Assembly: GCF_000238795.1 (NCBI RefSeq)
Contig: NZ_AFNK01000003.1
Coordinates: 1-64,000 of the forward strand
Length of the DNA: 64,000 nt
Origin: Haemophilus sputorum CCUG 13788
Lineage (GTDB): Bacteria; Pseudomonadota; Gammaproteobacteria; Enterobacterales; Pasteurellaceae
Direction: 5' to 3'
Position 1 is the stretch's first letter. Every line of letters starts with the position of its first letter. This document shows, piece by piece, positions 9,291-17,652 of this stretch. The notes below the pieces were generated by a model. The model ran no database searches. It was not told the DNA's origin and was given only the letters and a program-made list of their open reading frames with translations. The position numbers and the translations under genes were made by a program.

Positions 9291-9710
9291 TTAGATATTT
9301 TTTACTTTATCAGAATAGAGAATAATGCATAGAGCAATAACCATTACCAATATTGAGCAAGCAAATAACAAGGTACTGGTTGCACTTTCATGATCGACAA
9401 TGATTAAACGAACCATGGCAGTAATGCCGGTGTAAATAAAATATCGAAGTGGAAAATGGTAACCACTGCGGAAATATTGTGCAATAAGCCCTAAGAAACC
9501 GAAGTAGAGGAAGAAAACTAAAATTTGTTCGGCTAATTGATTGGGCACAATTGGCGCAGGACCTAGTGCCATCATAAATAGTTCGTAACTGATTTTTGCC
9601 AAAGCGACAATTAACACCGCAGCTAACCCTAATAAGAACATAATTAAAATCATTTTAAGCACTCTAGGAATAATGTTAGAAAGATGAGTTGAAATATTTT
9701 GTATAGTCAT
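9291..9710 (-). CDS. psiE: Phosphate-starvation-inducible PsiE family protein
   Basis: Small membrane protein, 139 aa, with four hydrophobic segments. It carries the family's signature FPLRYFIYTGITAMVRLIIV near residues 86-105. The function of PsiE is unknown; E. coli psiE is induced by phosphate limitation. It lies directly upstream of rmuC on the same strand. No Pho box could be identified with confidence in the short region behind prfC. Confidence 0.9.
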   Translation of the reverse strand: MTIQNISTHLSNIIPRVLKMILIMFLLGLAAVLIVALAKISYELFMMALGPAPIVPNQLAEQILVFFLYFGFLGLIAQYFRSGYHFPLRYFIYTGITAMVRLIIVDHESATSTLLFACSILVMVIALCIILYSDKVKNI

Positions 9711-9754
9711 AATTTGATTTTGAGATTTTTAGAAAAATAAATAAGCCTTCAATG

Positions 9755-9786
9755 AATGCCCCTCTTTGAAAAGAGGGGCATTTTTT
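9755..9786. terminator. Strong hairpin at the end of prfC
   Basis: Nearly perfect stem AATGCCCCTCTTT/AAAGAGGGGCATT with a 2-nt centre, directly against the prfC stop. The T run lies on the plus-strand side, so in the prfC (minus) direction it lacks a good U tract. It may act mainly as an mRNA 3'-end structure or block antisense transcription. Confidence 0.6.
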
Positions 9787-11374
9787 AATGTTCTCTAGTT
9801 TTAAAGAATGTTACATCAGGGTAGCGTTCCTGGGCTAAGTTGAGATTCACCATAGTTGGTGCGATATAAGTTAAGTTATCGCCACCATCTAAGGCTAGGT
9901 TTTGTTCATTTTTGCGTTTAAATTCTTCGAATTTTTTCACATCATCACATTCAACCCAGCGTGCGGTAGCAACATTAACGTTTTCATAAATAGCCTCAAC
10001 GTTATATTCCGTTTTAAGGCGAGAAACGACCACATCAAACTGTAACACCCCTACTGCGCCTACGATTAAATCGTTATTCATGAGCGGGCGGAATACTTGC
10101 ACAGCCCCTTCTTCTGAAAGCTGAACCAAGCCTTTAAGCAGTTGTTTCTGCTTAAGGGGATCTTTTAAGCGAATTCGGCGGAATAATTCTGGCGCAAAGT
10201 TTGGAATGCCCGTAAATTTCAAGATTTCACCTTGCGTGAAAGTATCGCCAATTTGAATAGTGCCGTGATTGTGCAGGCCGATAATATCGCCTGCATAGGC
10301 TTCTTCCGCATGCGCACGATCGCCCGCCATAAAGGTTAGTGCATCCGAGATCACCACATCTTTACCAATACGAACGTGTTTCAGCTTCATGCCTTTTTCA
10401 TATTTGCCTGACACTACGCGCATAAAGGCAACGCGGTCGCGGTGTTTTGGATCCATATTTGCTTGAATTTTAAATACGAAACCAGAGAATCTTTCTTCGC
10501 TGCTTTCAACCGTACGAACATCCGCTTCACGTGCTTGCGGTTTTGGTGCCCATTCGGTTAAACCATCTAAGAAATGATCTACCCCAAAGTTACCTAATGC
10601 AGTTCCAAAAAATACTGGAGTTAATTCGCCTTTAATGAACGCCTCATGGTCAAATTCGTTACTTGCACCTTGTACGAGTTCTAATTCATCGCGCAGTTGT
10701 TGGGCTAAATCATCGCCTACGGCAGCATCTAATTCAGGACTATTTAAGCCTTTTACAATACGGACTTCTTGAATGGTTGAACCTTGCCCAGATTGGTAAA
10801 GGTAGGTTTCATCTTTTGCTAAATGATAGACACCTTTGAATAATTTACCGCAACCGATAGGCCAAGTAATTGGCGCACAACGAATTTTGAGTACACTTTC
10901 TACTTCGTCTAATAATTCCATTGGATCGCGAATATCACGGTCGAGCTTGTTCATGAACGTTAAAATTGGTGTATCACGTAAGCGTGTAACTTCCATCAAT
11001 TTAATTGTACGTTCCTCAACCCCTTTGGCAGAGTCAATCACCATTAAGCAGCTATCTACTGCAGTTAATGTACGGTAAGTATCTTCCGAGAAGTCTTCGT
11101 GCCCTGGGGTATCAAGCAAGTTCACCAAGCAATCGTTGTAAGGAAATTGCATTACAGAGGTGGTAATCGAAATTCCACGTTGTTTTTCCATTTCCATCCA
11201 GTCTGATTTTGCATGAGCTGCTGAGCCTTTGCCTTTTACTGAACCTGCCGTTTGAATGGCATTTCCATAAAGTAATACTTTTTCAGTAATGGTCGTTTTA
11301 CCGGCATCGGGGTGGGAAATAATCGCAAAGGTACGGCGCTTATTCACTTCTTGAGGGTATTGGTTAGTTGACAT
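9785..11374 (-). CDS. prfC: Peptide chain release factor 3 (RF3)
   Basis: Translational GTPase, 529 aa, that recycles RF1 and RF2 from the ribosome after peptide release. The GTPase motifs are all present: SHPDAGKTT (P loop, residues 20-28), the switch I/G2 region, DTPGHEDF (G3) and NKLDRD (G4). The frame stays open for 19 codons upstream, but [10 protein letters not shown] at 11374 is the standard RF3 N-terminus. The gene is monocistronic with an extended -10 promoter just upstream. Confidence 0.97.
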   Translation of the reverse strand: MSTNQYPQEVNKRRTFAIISHPDAGKTTITEKVLLYGNAIQTAGSVKGKGSAAHAKSDWMEMEKQRGISITTSVMQFPYNDCLVNLLDTPGHEDFSEDTYRTLTAVDSCLMVIDSAKGVEERTIKLMEVTRLRDTPILTFMNKLDRDIRDPMELLDEVESVLKIRCAPITWPIGCGKLFKGVYHLAKDETYLYQSGQGSTIQEVRIVKGLNSPELDAAVGDDLAQQLRDELELVQGASNEFDHEAFIKGELTPVFFGTALGNFGVDHFLDGLTEWAPKPQAREADVRTVESSEERFSGFVFKIQANMDPKHRDRVAFMRVVSGKYEKGMKLKHVRIGKDVVISDALTFMAGDRAHAEEAYAGDIIGLHNHGTIQIGDTFTQGEILKFTGIPNFAPELFRRIRLKDPLKQKQLLKGLVQLSEEGAVQVFRPLMNNDLIVGAVGVLQFDVVVSRLKTEYNVEAIYENVNVATARWVECDDVKKFEEFKRKNEQNLALDGGDNLTYIAPTMVNLNLAQERYPDVTFFKTREH

Positions 11375-11419
11375 AAATAATCTTGTGTAAATAAAAAAGT
11401 CATAAAAAATAAAGGCGAC

Positions 11420-11425
11420 ATTATA
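11420..11425 (-). promoter_or_regulatory. prfC -10 element
   Basis: Minus-strand TGTTATAAT is an extended -10 (TG-n-TATAAT). It lies about 46 nt before the prfC start, and an uptake word (11433-11441) sits immediately upstream. Confidence 0.55.
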
Positions 11426-11455
11426 ACACAAGACAAGCGGTCAAATTTAACGAAA

Positions 11456-11566
11456 TTTTTGCAAATTGGCGAAAACCAATATGGTGAAGATCCTAAAGCA
11501 AAAGAGAGAGCATTGGTTAATTCTTATGCTGAACATAGCGTGGAGAAAAACAACGAGAATAGTTAA
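11456..11566 (+). pseudogene. 3' remnant of a third DUF805 gene
   Basis: Reading from 11462 gives QIGENQYGEDPKAKERAL... to a TAA at 11564-11566. This aligns directly with the C-terminal GQIGANKYGEDPKEEERAL of the gene at 12296. The promoter, start and membrane segments are missing. The surviving 111 bp begin next to an uptake word (11433-11441), and the tail is followed by the same uptake word plus hairpin that follows the intact copy. This is the last exonless stub of a deleted tandem duplicate. Confidence 0.8.
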
Positions 11567-11602
11567 CAAGCGGTTGGATTTTCTCAAGATTTTGCAAAAA
11601 TA

Positions 11603-11629
11603 AGGCGCATTCTTTAAGAGAATGCGCCT
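11603..11629 (+). terminator. Terminator behind the DUF805 remnant
   Basis: AGGCGCATTCT-TTAAG-AGAATGCGCCT perfect inverted repeat. The 12979 hairpin is nearly the same sequence, showing that gene end and terminator were duplicated together. Confidence 0.75.
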
Positions 11630-11677
11630 AACTTTTGTTATAATCCTGAAGTTTTTCAACGTATAAAAGGAATTGTC

Positions 11678-12268
11678 ATGAATTATTTTCTTTATGCCCT
11701 AAAAAATAGCTTTAATATCAAAGGTAGAGCTAGACGCGCTGAATTTGGCTGGTTTACTTTAATCTGCATGTTAATCTCGTTTTCGTTGATGCTTATTGGC
11801 GGATTCGCTGATGGATTAGGTTTTCCCAAATTAGCTTCTGCACTTGAGATAATCAACTCATTATTTAGCTTACTTATTTTTCCTGCGAGTATTACGATTG
11901 CTATACGCCGTTTGCATGATTTAGGGAAATCAGGCTGGTGGTATGTTGCATATACTGTGATTGTTGTGGTTGTTATTGCATTTATCTTGGCCTCACTGAT
12001 TTCAGCAGTCATCGTTCATCAAATGAATGAAGACGAAATTATTGAGTTTTTACTTTCAGGTAATATCTTGATTCCACTCGGATTGTTGTTAATTTTTGTT
12101 TATGGTGTGCTTTTATTCTTAATTTTCAAAGATGGACAACGTTTTACCAATGCATATGGTGAAGATCCAAAAGCGCCAATCACTGAAAAAGTTGAACCTG
12201 TTTTAAACAATGTTAGCAATGTGCAAGATGGAACAGAACAGTCTAAAATTGGGCATCAGGAATTCTAA
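11678..12268 (+). CDS. DUF805 family membrane protein (copy 1)
   Basis: A 196-aa inner-membrane protein with three to four helices. It has the DUF805 hallmarks: an N-terminal FNIKGRARRAEFGWF segment (residues 12-26), RRLHDLGKSGWW (about 76-87) and a C-terminal GQRFTNAYGEDPK. The function is unknown; relatives include E. coli YhaH/YhaI. It follows an extended -10 TGTTATAAT (11636-11644) and AAGGA ribosome site, and lies 27 bp before a paralogue in the same direction. The two copies differ greatly in the middle, so the duplication is old. Confidence 0.88.
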   Translation: MNYFLYALKNSFNIKGRARRAEFGWFTLICMLISFSLMLIGGFADGLGFPKLASALEIINSLFSLLIFPASITIAIRRLHDLGKSGWWYVAYTVIVVVVIAFILASLISAVIVHQMNEDEIIEFLLSGNILIPLGLLLIFVYGVLLFLIFKDGQRFTNAYGEDPKAPITEKVEPVLNNVSNVQDGTEQSKIGHQEF

Positions 12269-12295
12269 TTTTTTTATTTCACAAGAGGTCTTTTT

Positions 12296-12943
12296 ATGAA
12301 ATGGTTTATTTACGCAATTAAAAATATATTTAACTATCAGGGGCGTGCTAGACGTTCTGAGTATGGTTGGTTCCAGTTAGTCAATTATCTATTACAAATG
12401 GCATTTATGCTCGTGTTTTGGCTGATTATAGCTGGCGCTGCGGCTGGCAGTATGGCACTTGGTCGAAATGAAGAAACCATGCTAATGGGGGTTAGTATTG
12501 TAGCGATAGTAGTTTATGCTTTATTGCTCCTTTACCAAGTCGTGATTTTCTTAGTGTCATTGAGTGTGACAGCTCGCCGTTTACACGATTTAGGTTGGTC
12601 TGGTTGGTGGCAGTTAGTTTTATTTGTGTTACCGCTTATTATTATAGTGATTTTTATGATCAATATGCCAACCAATATGCCAAGTGAGCGTGATCTTGCT
12701 CAAGCCATGTTCTTTCCTTTCTTAATGATGGGGATTTATGCGCTTGTTGCATTTGTTGTCATGTGCATCTTATTGTTCAAAGAAGGTCAAATTGGTGCTA
12801 ATAAATATGGTGAAGATCCAAAAGAAGAAGAGCGTGCATTGCTTCAACATATGCGAGAACAAATGGCTGCGAAAAAAATGCAAGAAAAAGCTCTCACTTC
12901 TCCGAATTCTGCTGAAAATACGGTAGAGCAAAATAGCAATTAA
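12296..12943 (+). CDS. DUF805 family membrane protein (copy 2)
   Basis: A 215-aa paralogue of the gene at 11678, with the same FNYQGRARRSEYGWF, RRLHDLGWSGWW and GQIGANKYGEDPK landmarks and four hydrophobic segments. The C-terminal tail is longer and charged (lysine/glutamate/methionine-rich, residues 175-215). An AAGAGG ribosome site precedes the ATG. It is likely co-transcribed with copy 1 and ends at a strong terminator. Function unknown; DUF805 proteins are often found as tandem paralogues. Confidence 0.88.
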   Translation: MKWFIYAIKNIFNYQGRARRSEYGWFQLVNYLLQMAFMLVFWLIIAGAAAGSMALGRNEETMLMGVSIVAIVVYALLLLYQVVIFLVSLSVTARRLHDLGWSGWWQLVLFVLPLIIIVIFMINMPTNMPSERDLAQAMFFPFLMMGIYALVAFVVMCILLFKEGQIGANKYGEDPKEEERALLQHMREQMAAKKMQEKALTSPNSAENTVEQNSN

Positions 12944-12978
12944 CAAGCGGTCAAATTTGCGAAAAATTTTGCAAAAAC

Positions 12979-13012
12979 AAGGCGCATTCCTTAAATAGGA
13001 ATGCGCCTTTTT
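12979..13012 (+). terminator. Terminator of the DUF805 operon
   Basis: AAGGCGCATTCC/GGAATGCGCCTT stem with a 7-nt loop and a T run; an uptake word (12943-12951) lies just before it, overlapping the stop codon. Confidence 0.85.
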
Positions 13013-13033
13013 CATGACGAAATGAAAAGAAAA

Positions 13034-15328
13034 TTAGAAGCGAATCTCAATTGCCCCAGCAAAATTACGTCCAGGTGCATAAAAACGTTCTAAACCTTTT
13101 CCATCTTTATCGACTGAGTCTGTGGTGCTTATTTTATTAATCCCACGTAAGGTATCCCAAGTATGATATTTACGATTAAACATATTATAAATACCGGCTC
13201 GTAGAGTGATGTTTTTATTCACTTTATAGAAGCCATATAGGTCGAATAATACAGCTGAACCATTAAGATATGGATAGGCTTTTACTTCTCTAACAAAGTT
13301 AGCGGAATATTGCACGACTTGTGCATCTTTAGCTTTTTTTGCACCTAGATAGCTACCTTTGAAGTTAAGCCCCCAAACATCATTTGGATCTTCATAACCA
13401 ATGCCTAAAATCACTTTAATCGGCTGAATAGAAAGCAAGCTTGCTTCTGTACCCGTTAATTTTCCTTTTGCATAACCAAGATTAGCTAAGAATTTCCAAC
13501 CTTGTGGAATAGCAGAAATGACCTGATCCAAATTAACTTTACTTGTTAATTCCACACCAGAAATACGTGCACGATCAATGTTGACAGCTTGTTGAGCAAT
13601 TGTTGTGTAATAAGCTTGTTGCCCGTAGCTTGCACTGTACGGATTATAAAATGGGTTCCATTTTTTATAGGTTGATTCTTGTTCCGTTAAGAAATTTTTA
13701 TAACGGGTATGATAAAGATTCAACCCAAAAGTACCTAACTGATGTTCCGCTTGAATATTGATAGATTGATTAAGTGCTTGCTCCGCTTTTAAGTCTGGGT
13801 TTGGAATCCAGTTACCTGCCGGGTGATTAAAAGAGAAATACATTTCTGAAGCGGTTGGAATACGGAAACCGGTAGAAATGTTATAGCCTACTTTCCAAAT
13901 ATCGTTAAGTTGAGCATCTAAGCCTAATGAACCACTTAAACTTTGGAAGGTGTTTGAAGCTGGTTTACGGCTACAAGCACGGCAAAACGCTTTCAAATCT
14001 TGTGGAACTAACTCATCCCAATCGTAGCGAATACCCAGTTGGCTAGAGAATATCTCGTTCCAAACCACGTTATCTTGTAATTGAGCAAAGAATGAACGAG
14101 TTCTTACAGGGTGTTGAATAGATTCGCTATCTTTTGCGTTACTACCGTCTGAATTGACGCCTGGGTATTCATGTTCATTACTGTTATCAAAATCTTTTTG
14201 TGAAATACCGGTTCTTAAGGTGAATTGATGGCTACCAAAACGAGTTTCCCATGGCATAAGATCCGCACGTAAAGAGGCTCGCATAAAACGACTGTTCATA
14301 CTGGTATCTTGGATTTCAATTAAAGACTTTCCTGCATATGCGGTAAAATCAGCATTATAACGATAGCCACCTTTGTAGTTTTTAGAACCCACATTCGTTT
14401 TTTGCCAATCTAAATCTGTTTTTAGATAGCTTAACCAACTGCTATTTTCTGGGAAATACTCATAAGCAACGTTGGCATTATAACGTTTACTAATATCATG
14501 AGATTCACGCCAAAGCCCTGCAAGTTGATAAGATTTTTCATCGACAAAGTTATCGGCTTTTTGTGCATTAAATGAAGCACTAATACGGTGTGCTGGCGTA
14601 ATAAAATAGCCTATTTTAGCTAAATAGCTGTGATTTTTGTGATGTGATGGGTCTGGAATTCCACGAGCACTCCCTAAAATATCTGCCCCAGTTCCACGGC
14701 TTTTCATTTCATGCCCGTTACGATAAGAGTAGAGAAGTGTTGCATCAAATTTATCGTCTTTATACGCAGTCCCTACGGTATGCGTCCATTCACGATTTTT
14801 GCTAGCATAGCCATTTTTAAGCAATACGCCCCATTTCTTGCCTGGCAGAATAATATCGTCTGCACCTAACGTGCGGTAGTTTACAGAACCACCTAATGAA
14901 CCGCTTCCTGCATTAAAAGAATCAGCACCACGCATAATATCAATGCCTTGAACTAACTCAGGATCGATGCTTAAACGAGAACTGTTGAAGTTACCATAAC
15001 GTGCATAAAGCGAGTTTTCTTCTGATTCAGGTAAATTCACGCCATCAATACTGATCCCAACACGGTTGCCTTCCACGCCACGCATTGCAAAACCTTTATT
15101 GCGGCGACCATTATCGCTAATACCCACATCGGTTGAATAACGCACTAAGTCATAATTATCAGCAATGAGCTCTTCTTGAATAGCTTTACGAGTTTTTTTT
15201 ATCTGGTTTGCTTTAACCTCGGTGGCATTTACCGTCACCGTATCTAATGTGGTTTGTTCTTCAGCATAAGCTTGTAAGGCAATTGCCACACAAAGCGCGC
15301 TTAAAGAAAGAGGGAATTTGCGAGCCAT
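13034..15328 (-). CDS. hmbR: HmbR-like TonB-dependent hemoglobin receptor
   Basis: Outer-membrane receptor, 764 aa, expected to strip heme from hemoglobin and import it using TonB. It has a signal peptide (residues 1-22), a TonB box-like DTVTVNA (29-35), a plug domain and a 22-strand barrel ending in phenylalanine (EIRF). The segment from GNRVGISIDGVNLP through EENSLYARYGNFNSSRLSID closely resembles what I recall of neisserial HmbR. Two cysteines four residues apart (FCRAC) probably close an outer loop. It diverges from a surface-lipoprotein gene followed by hutX and hutZ. An A8 tract lies early in the gene (plus-strand T8 at 15193-15200). Confidence 0.88.
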   Translation of the reverse strand: MARKFPLSLSALCVAIALQAYAEEQTTLDTVTVNATEVKANQIKKTRKAIQEELIADNYDLVRYSTDVGISDNGRRNKGFAMRGVEGNRVGISIDGVNLPESEENSLYARYGNFNSSRLSIDPELVQGIDIMRGADSFNAGSGSLGGSVNYRTLGADDIILPGKKWGVLLKNGYASKNREWTHTVGTAYKDDKFDATLLYSYRNGHEMKSRGTGADILGSARGIPDPSHHKNHSYLAKIGYFITPAHRISASFNAQKADNFVDEKSYQLAGLWRESHDISKRYNANVAYEYFPENSSWLSYLKTDLDWQKTNVGSKNYKGGYRYNADFTAYAGKSLIEIQDTSMNSRFMRASLRADLMPWETRFGSHQFTLRTGISQKDFDNSNEHEYPGVNSDGSNAKDSESIQHPVRTRSFFAQLQDNVVWNEIFSSQLGIRYDWDELVPQDLKAFCRACSRKPASNTFQSLSGSLGLDAQLNDIWKVGYNISTGFRIPTASEMYFSFNHPAGNWIPNPDLKAEQALNQSINIQAEHQLGTFGLNLYHTRYKNFLTEQESTYKKWNPFYNPYSASYGQQAYYTTIAQQAVNIDRARISGVELTSKVNLDQVISAIPQGWKFLANLGYAKGKLTGTEASLLSIQPIKVILGIGYEDPNDVWGLNFKGSYLGAKKAKDAQVVQYSANFVREVKAYPYLNGSAVLFDLYGFYKVNKNITLRAGIYNMFNRKYHTWDTLRGINKISTTDSVDKDGKGLERFYAPGRNFAGAIEIRF

Positions 15329-15401
15329 ATTTGTACCTGAAATTCAATTTAATTTAATAAAATTCAGCTCACAGTTTACAAAAGTTTAATAAAGCTGACA
15401 A

Positions 15402-15422
15402 GTATATTGCAAATCATTTTTA
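15402..15422. promoter_or_regulatory. Possible Fur box between hmbR and the lipoprotein
   Basis: ATATTGCAAATCATTTTTAT matches the Fur consensus (GATAATGATAATCATTATC) at roughly two thirds of positions, with AATCATT exact. Its place in the divergent promoter region of two heme-uptake units fits iron control. Sequence match only. Confidence 0.4.
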
Positions 15423-15483
15423 TTTAGAGTAAATTACACAAAATTAGTTCATTTACCTAAACATAAACAATAAGGATTTTCTT

Positions 15484-16473
15484 ATGGGGAAAATAAAACT
15501 TTCAATCATTGCTCTTTCTTGTGCAATGGCATTAAGCGCTTGTTCTTCTAGCTCTAAAGGCGGTACAGATAATACAGATCAAATTCGCCAGGCAGAAAGT
15601 GAATTAAGTCAAAAAATTACTGAAGCAAATAAGAAAGCAGAAGAAGCGGCAAAAAAAGCTGAAGCGGCAATTAAAACGGCAAAAGCTAACAGCCAGCAAA
15701 CTGAAGCTGAGAAAAAAGCTGCCGAAGAAGCACAAAAAGTAGCAGAAGAACGCTTAAAACAGTTAGAAAATTTGCAAGCTAATGAAAAAGCACGTATTCC
15801 ATTAAGTGATAAAGTCTTTGGTGGTATTAGCGGTGAAATGACAGATGCTATTTCAGGCGGTACTTTAGTTGGTGAACAAAATATTGCAAATCGCACATTA
15901 ACTCGTGATATCCGTGATCTGACTATTATTGATGAAAGTGGTAAGTTAGTGGATATCAATATCCTAAGAAGAGCGGATGATATGGATCCATGGACTTATG
16001 AAGCATACGATGATCAGTATAATCTTCGCAAAGAAGGCCAAACTATTTTAAGTAATAGTAATTTAGAGTCTAGTGCGTTTGGTACTTATGTGGATAGATT
16101 AACGGGTAATCAATATTTCTATGCTCAAGGTAAGCCAACAGTAATGGCTCAAATTCCAACAGTTGGCAAAGCAGAATATAAAGGTGGCGCTGTTTATAAG
16201 AAAGATGGCGAACGAAATTATAGTGAGATCAGTGAAATGACTGCGACGGCTGATTTTGCAAATAAAGTGATTGATATCAATATCGCACAAAAAGCGAATG
16301 CCGTACCTAGTATGAACTTTGGCGGTAAAATCACTGGTAACAGTTTTGCTGGAGAAGTGAATGGTATTAAAACCCAAGGTGGTTTCTTTGGTGAAAATGC
16401 AAAAGAAATGACTGGTTTATATACTAATGAAGCAGATCAATCTCGCGGTGCATTTGGCGGGATTAAGCAATAA
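15484..16473 (+). CDS. Surface lipoprotein: coiled-coil stalk plus TbpB-like barrel
   Basis: A 329-aa lipoprotein with lipobox LSAC (Cys20). Residues about 32-98 form a highly charged Ala/Lys/Glu/Gln-rich coiled coil. Residues about 105-329 look like the beta-barrel of the TbpB/HpuA/factor H binding protein class, carried to the cell surface by Slam translocons: repeated glycine-rich strands and the near-terminal GGFFGENAKEMTGLY motif. It diverges from the HmbR-like receptor and is followed by hutX and hutZ, so a role as hemoglobin or heme co-receptor is inferred. No Slam gene is in this window. I know of no characterised protein with this exact layout. Confidence 0.8.
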   Translation: MGKIKLSIIALSCAMALSACSSSSKGGTDNTDQIRQAESELSQKITEANKKAEEAAKKAEAAIKTAKANSQQTEAEKKAAEEAQKVAEERLKQLENLQANEKARIPLSDKVFGGISGEMTDAISGGTLVGEQNIANRTLTRDIRDLTIIDESGKLVDINILRRADDMDPWTYEAYDDQYNLRKEGQTILSNSNLESSAFGTYVDRLTGNQYFYAQGKPTVMAQIPTVGKAEYKGGAVYKKDGERNYSEISEMTATADFANKVIDINIAQKANAVPSMNFGGKITGNSFAGEVNGIKTQGGFFGENAKEMTGLYTNEADQSRGAFGGIKQ

Positions 16474-16497
16474 CAAGCGGTCGAGTTTTAAATAAAA

Positions 16498-16992
16498 ATG
16501 ACAAATCTTACACAGCAAATTGAAGATTACCTTACTGAGCATCCACAAGCAATTACGCTTGATATGGCTGCATATTTTGGACTGCCAGAAGGTAAAATTT
16601 TAACCGCACTTCCCGCACGTTTCGTGCGGGTTTTTCCTGCACATCGTGCAGAAGAAATTTTGACATCTGTTGCCCAATGGGGAATTTTTACAACCATTAT
16701 TGAAAAAGGTGGTTCAATTTTTGAAATTAAAGATCGTTTCCCAGAGGGGATTGTAGGCAGAGGTTACTACAATCTTAATATGAAAGGTGATCAAGGGGCA
16801 TTACACGGGCATTTAAAGTTAGATAACATTGCGCAAATTGCCTTTGTGAGCTTACCGTTTCGTGGCAAAGAGAGTTATAACATTGCTTTTATTGCAGAAA
16901 ACGGAGAAACCATTTTTAAAATTTATTTAGGTCGGGACGAGCAGCGTCAGCTATTTCCCGAACAAGTTGAACACTTCAACACCTTTCAATAA
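16498..16992 (+). CDS. hutX: Heme utilization carrier protein HutX
   Basis: Cytoplasmic heme-binding protein of 164 aa. In Vibrio it passes heme to the heme-degrading enzyme HutZ. The family fold is supported by length, by the N-terminal helical part (residues 1-60), and by the following GSIFEIKDRFPEG and GYYNLNMKGDQGALHGH stretches; the histidines near 102-104 are candidate ligands. The ribosome site is weak, and an uptake word fills most of the 24-bp gap after the lipoprotein gene, so expression may depend on read-through. hutZ follows at 20 bp. Confidence 0.9.
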   Translation: MTNLTQQIEDYLTEHPQAITLDMAAYFGLPEGKILTALPARFVRVFPAHRAEEILTSVAQWGIFTTIIEKGGSIFEIKDRFPEGIVGRGYYNLNMKGDQGALHGHLKLDNIAQIAFVSLPFRGKESYNIAFIAENGETIFKIYLGRDEQRQLFPEQVEHFNTFQ

Positions 16993-17012
16993 GAATTATT
17001 TAGGAGTTAAAA

Positions 17013-17540
17013 ATGACAGATCGTCAAGAGGTCTTGCAAAATCGCCTTGGACCACAAATTCAAGAACTTAAAGCCCAAGCGAAAACTATTTTATTAGCGA
17101 CATTAGATGAACAAGGCAATCCAAATGTGAGCTATGCGCCTTTTGTTATCCATAATGGTAAATATGTTGTGTTAATTTCTGAAATTGCGCGTCATGCTCG
17201 CAATTTACAACAAGTACCAAAAGTTTCACTTATGTTGATTGAAGACGAAAGCTTAAGCCGTCAAATTTTTGCGCGTAAGCGTTTAACTTTTGATGCGACA
17301 GCACAGGTTTTAGATAAAGACAGTGATGAAGGTAAGGCTTGTTTAGAAGCACTTGCTGCACGTCATGGCGAATTGATTTGGGATTTAGCAAAAAATGCGG
17401 ATTTCAAAATTTTCGGTTTTGAACCAAGCCAAGGCTTATATGTCAAAGGCTTCGGACAAGCATTCCAAGTAAGCCCATCTGATTTAGTTGATTTTGTTCA
17501 TTTAGATGTTGGACATATCAAAGAAGAAGAGCAAGCATAA
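17013..17540 (+). CDS. hutZ: Heme utilization protein HutZ/HugZ
   Basis: Cytoplasmic heme-degrading oxygenase of the split-barrel pyridoxamine-phosphate-oxidase-like family, 175 aa. It has the typical TILLATLDEQGNPNVSYAPF start of the barrel (residues 23-42) and a conserved C-terminal DLVDFVHLDVGHI with the histidine needed for heme binding in Vibrio HutZ. A good TAGGAG ribosome site precedes it. As the last gene of the lipoprotein-hutX-hutZ unit, it completes a path from hemoglobin capture to iron release. Confidence 0.92.
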   Translation: MTDRQEVLQNRLGPQIQELKAQAKTILLATLDEQGNPNVSYAPFVIHNGKYVVLISEIARHARNLQQVPKVSLMLIEDESLSRQIFARKRLTFDATAQVLDKDSDEGKACLEALAARHGELIWDLAKNADFKIFGFEPSQGLYVKGFGQAFQVSPSDLVDFVHLDVGHIKEEEQA

Positions 17541-17555
17541 AATTACAACAATGGG

Positions 17556-17588
17556 AAAAGGGAACGCTTGATTGAAACGTTCCCTTTT
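17556..17588 (+). terminator. hut operon terminator
   Basis: AAAAGGGAACG/CGTTCCCTTTT stem, 11-nt loop, ending in a short T run. Confidence 0.8.
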
Positions 17589-17652
17589 CTGTTTTTAGCG
17601 TTTTTGTTATAATCCGCCTCTATTTTATCTCTTATTTGCATAAGGAAACGAA

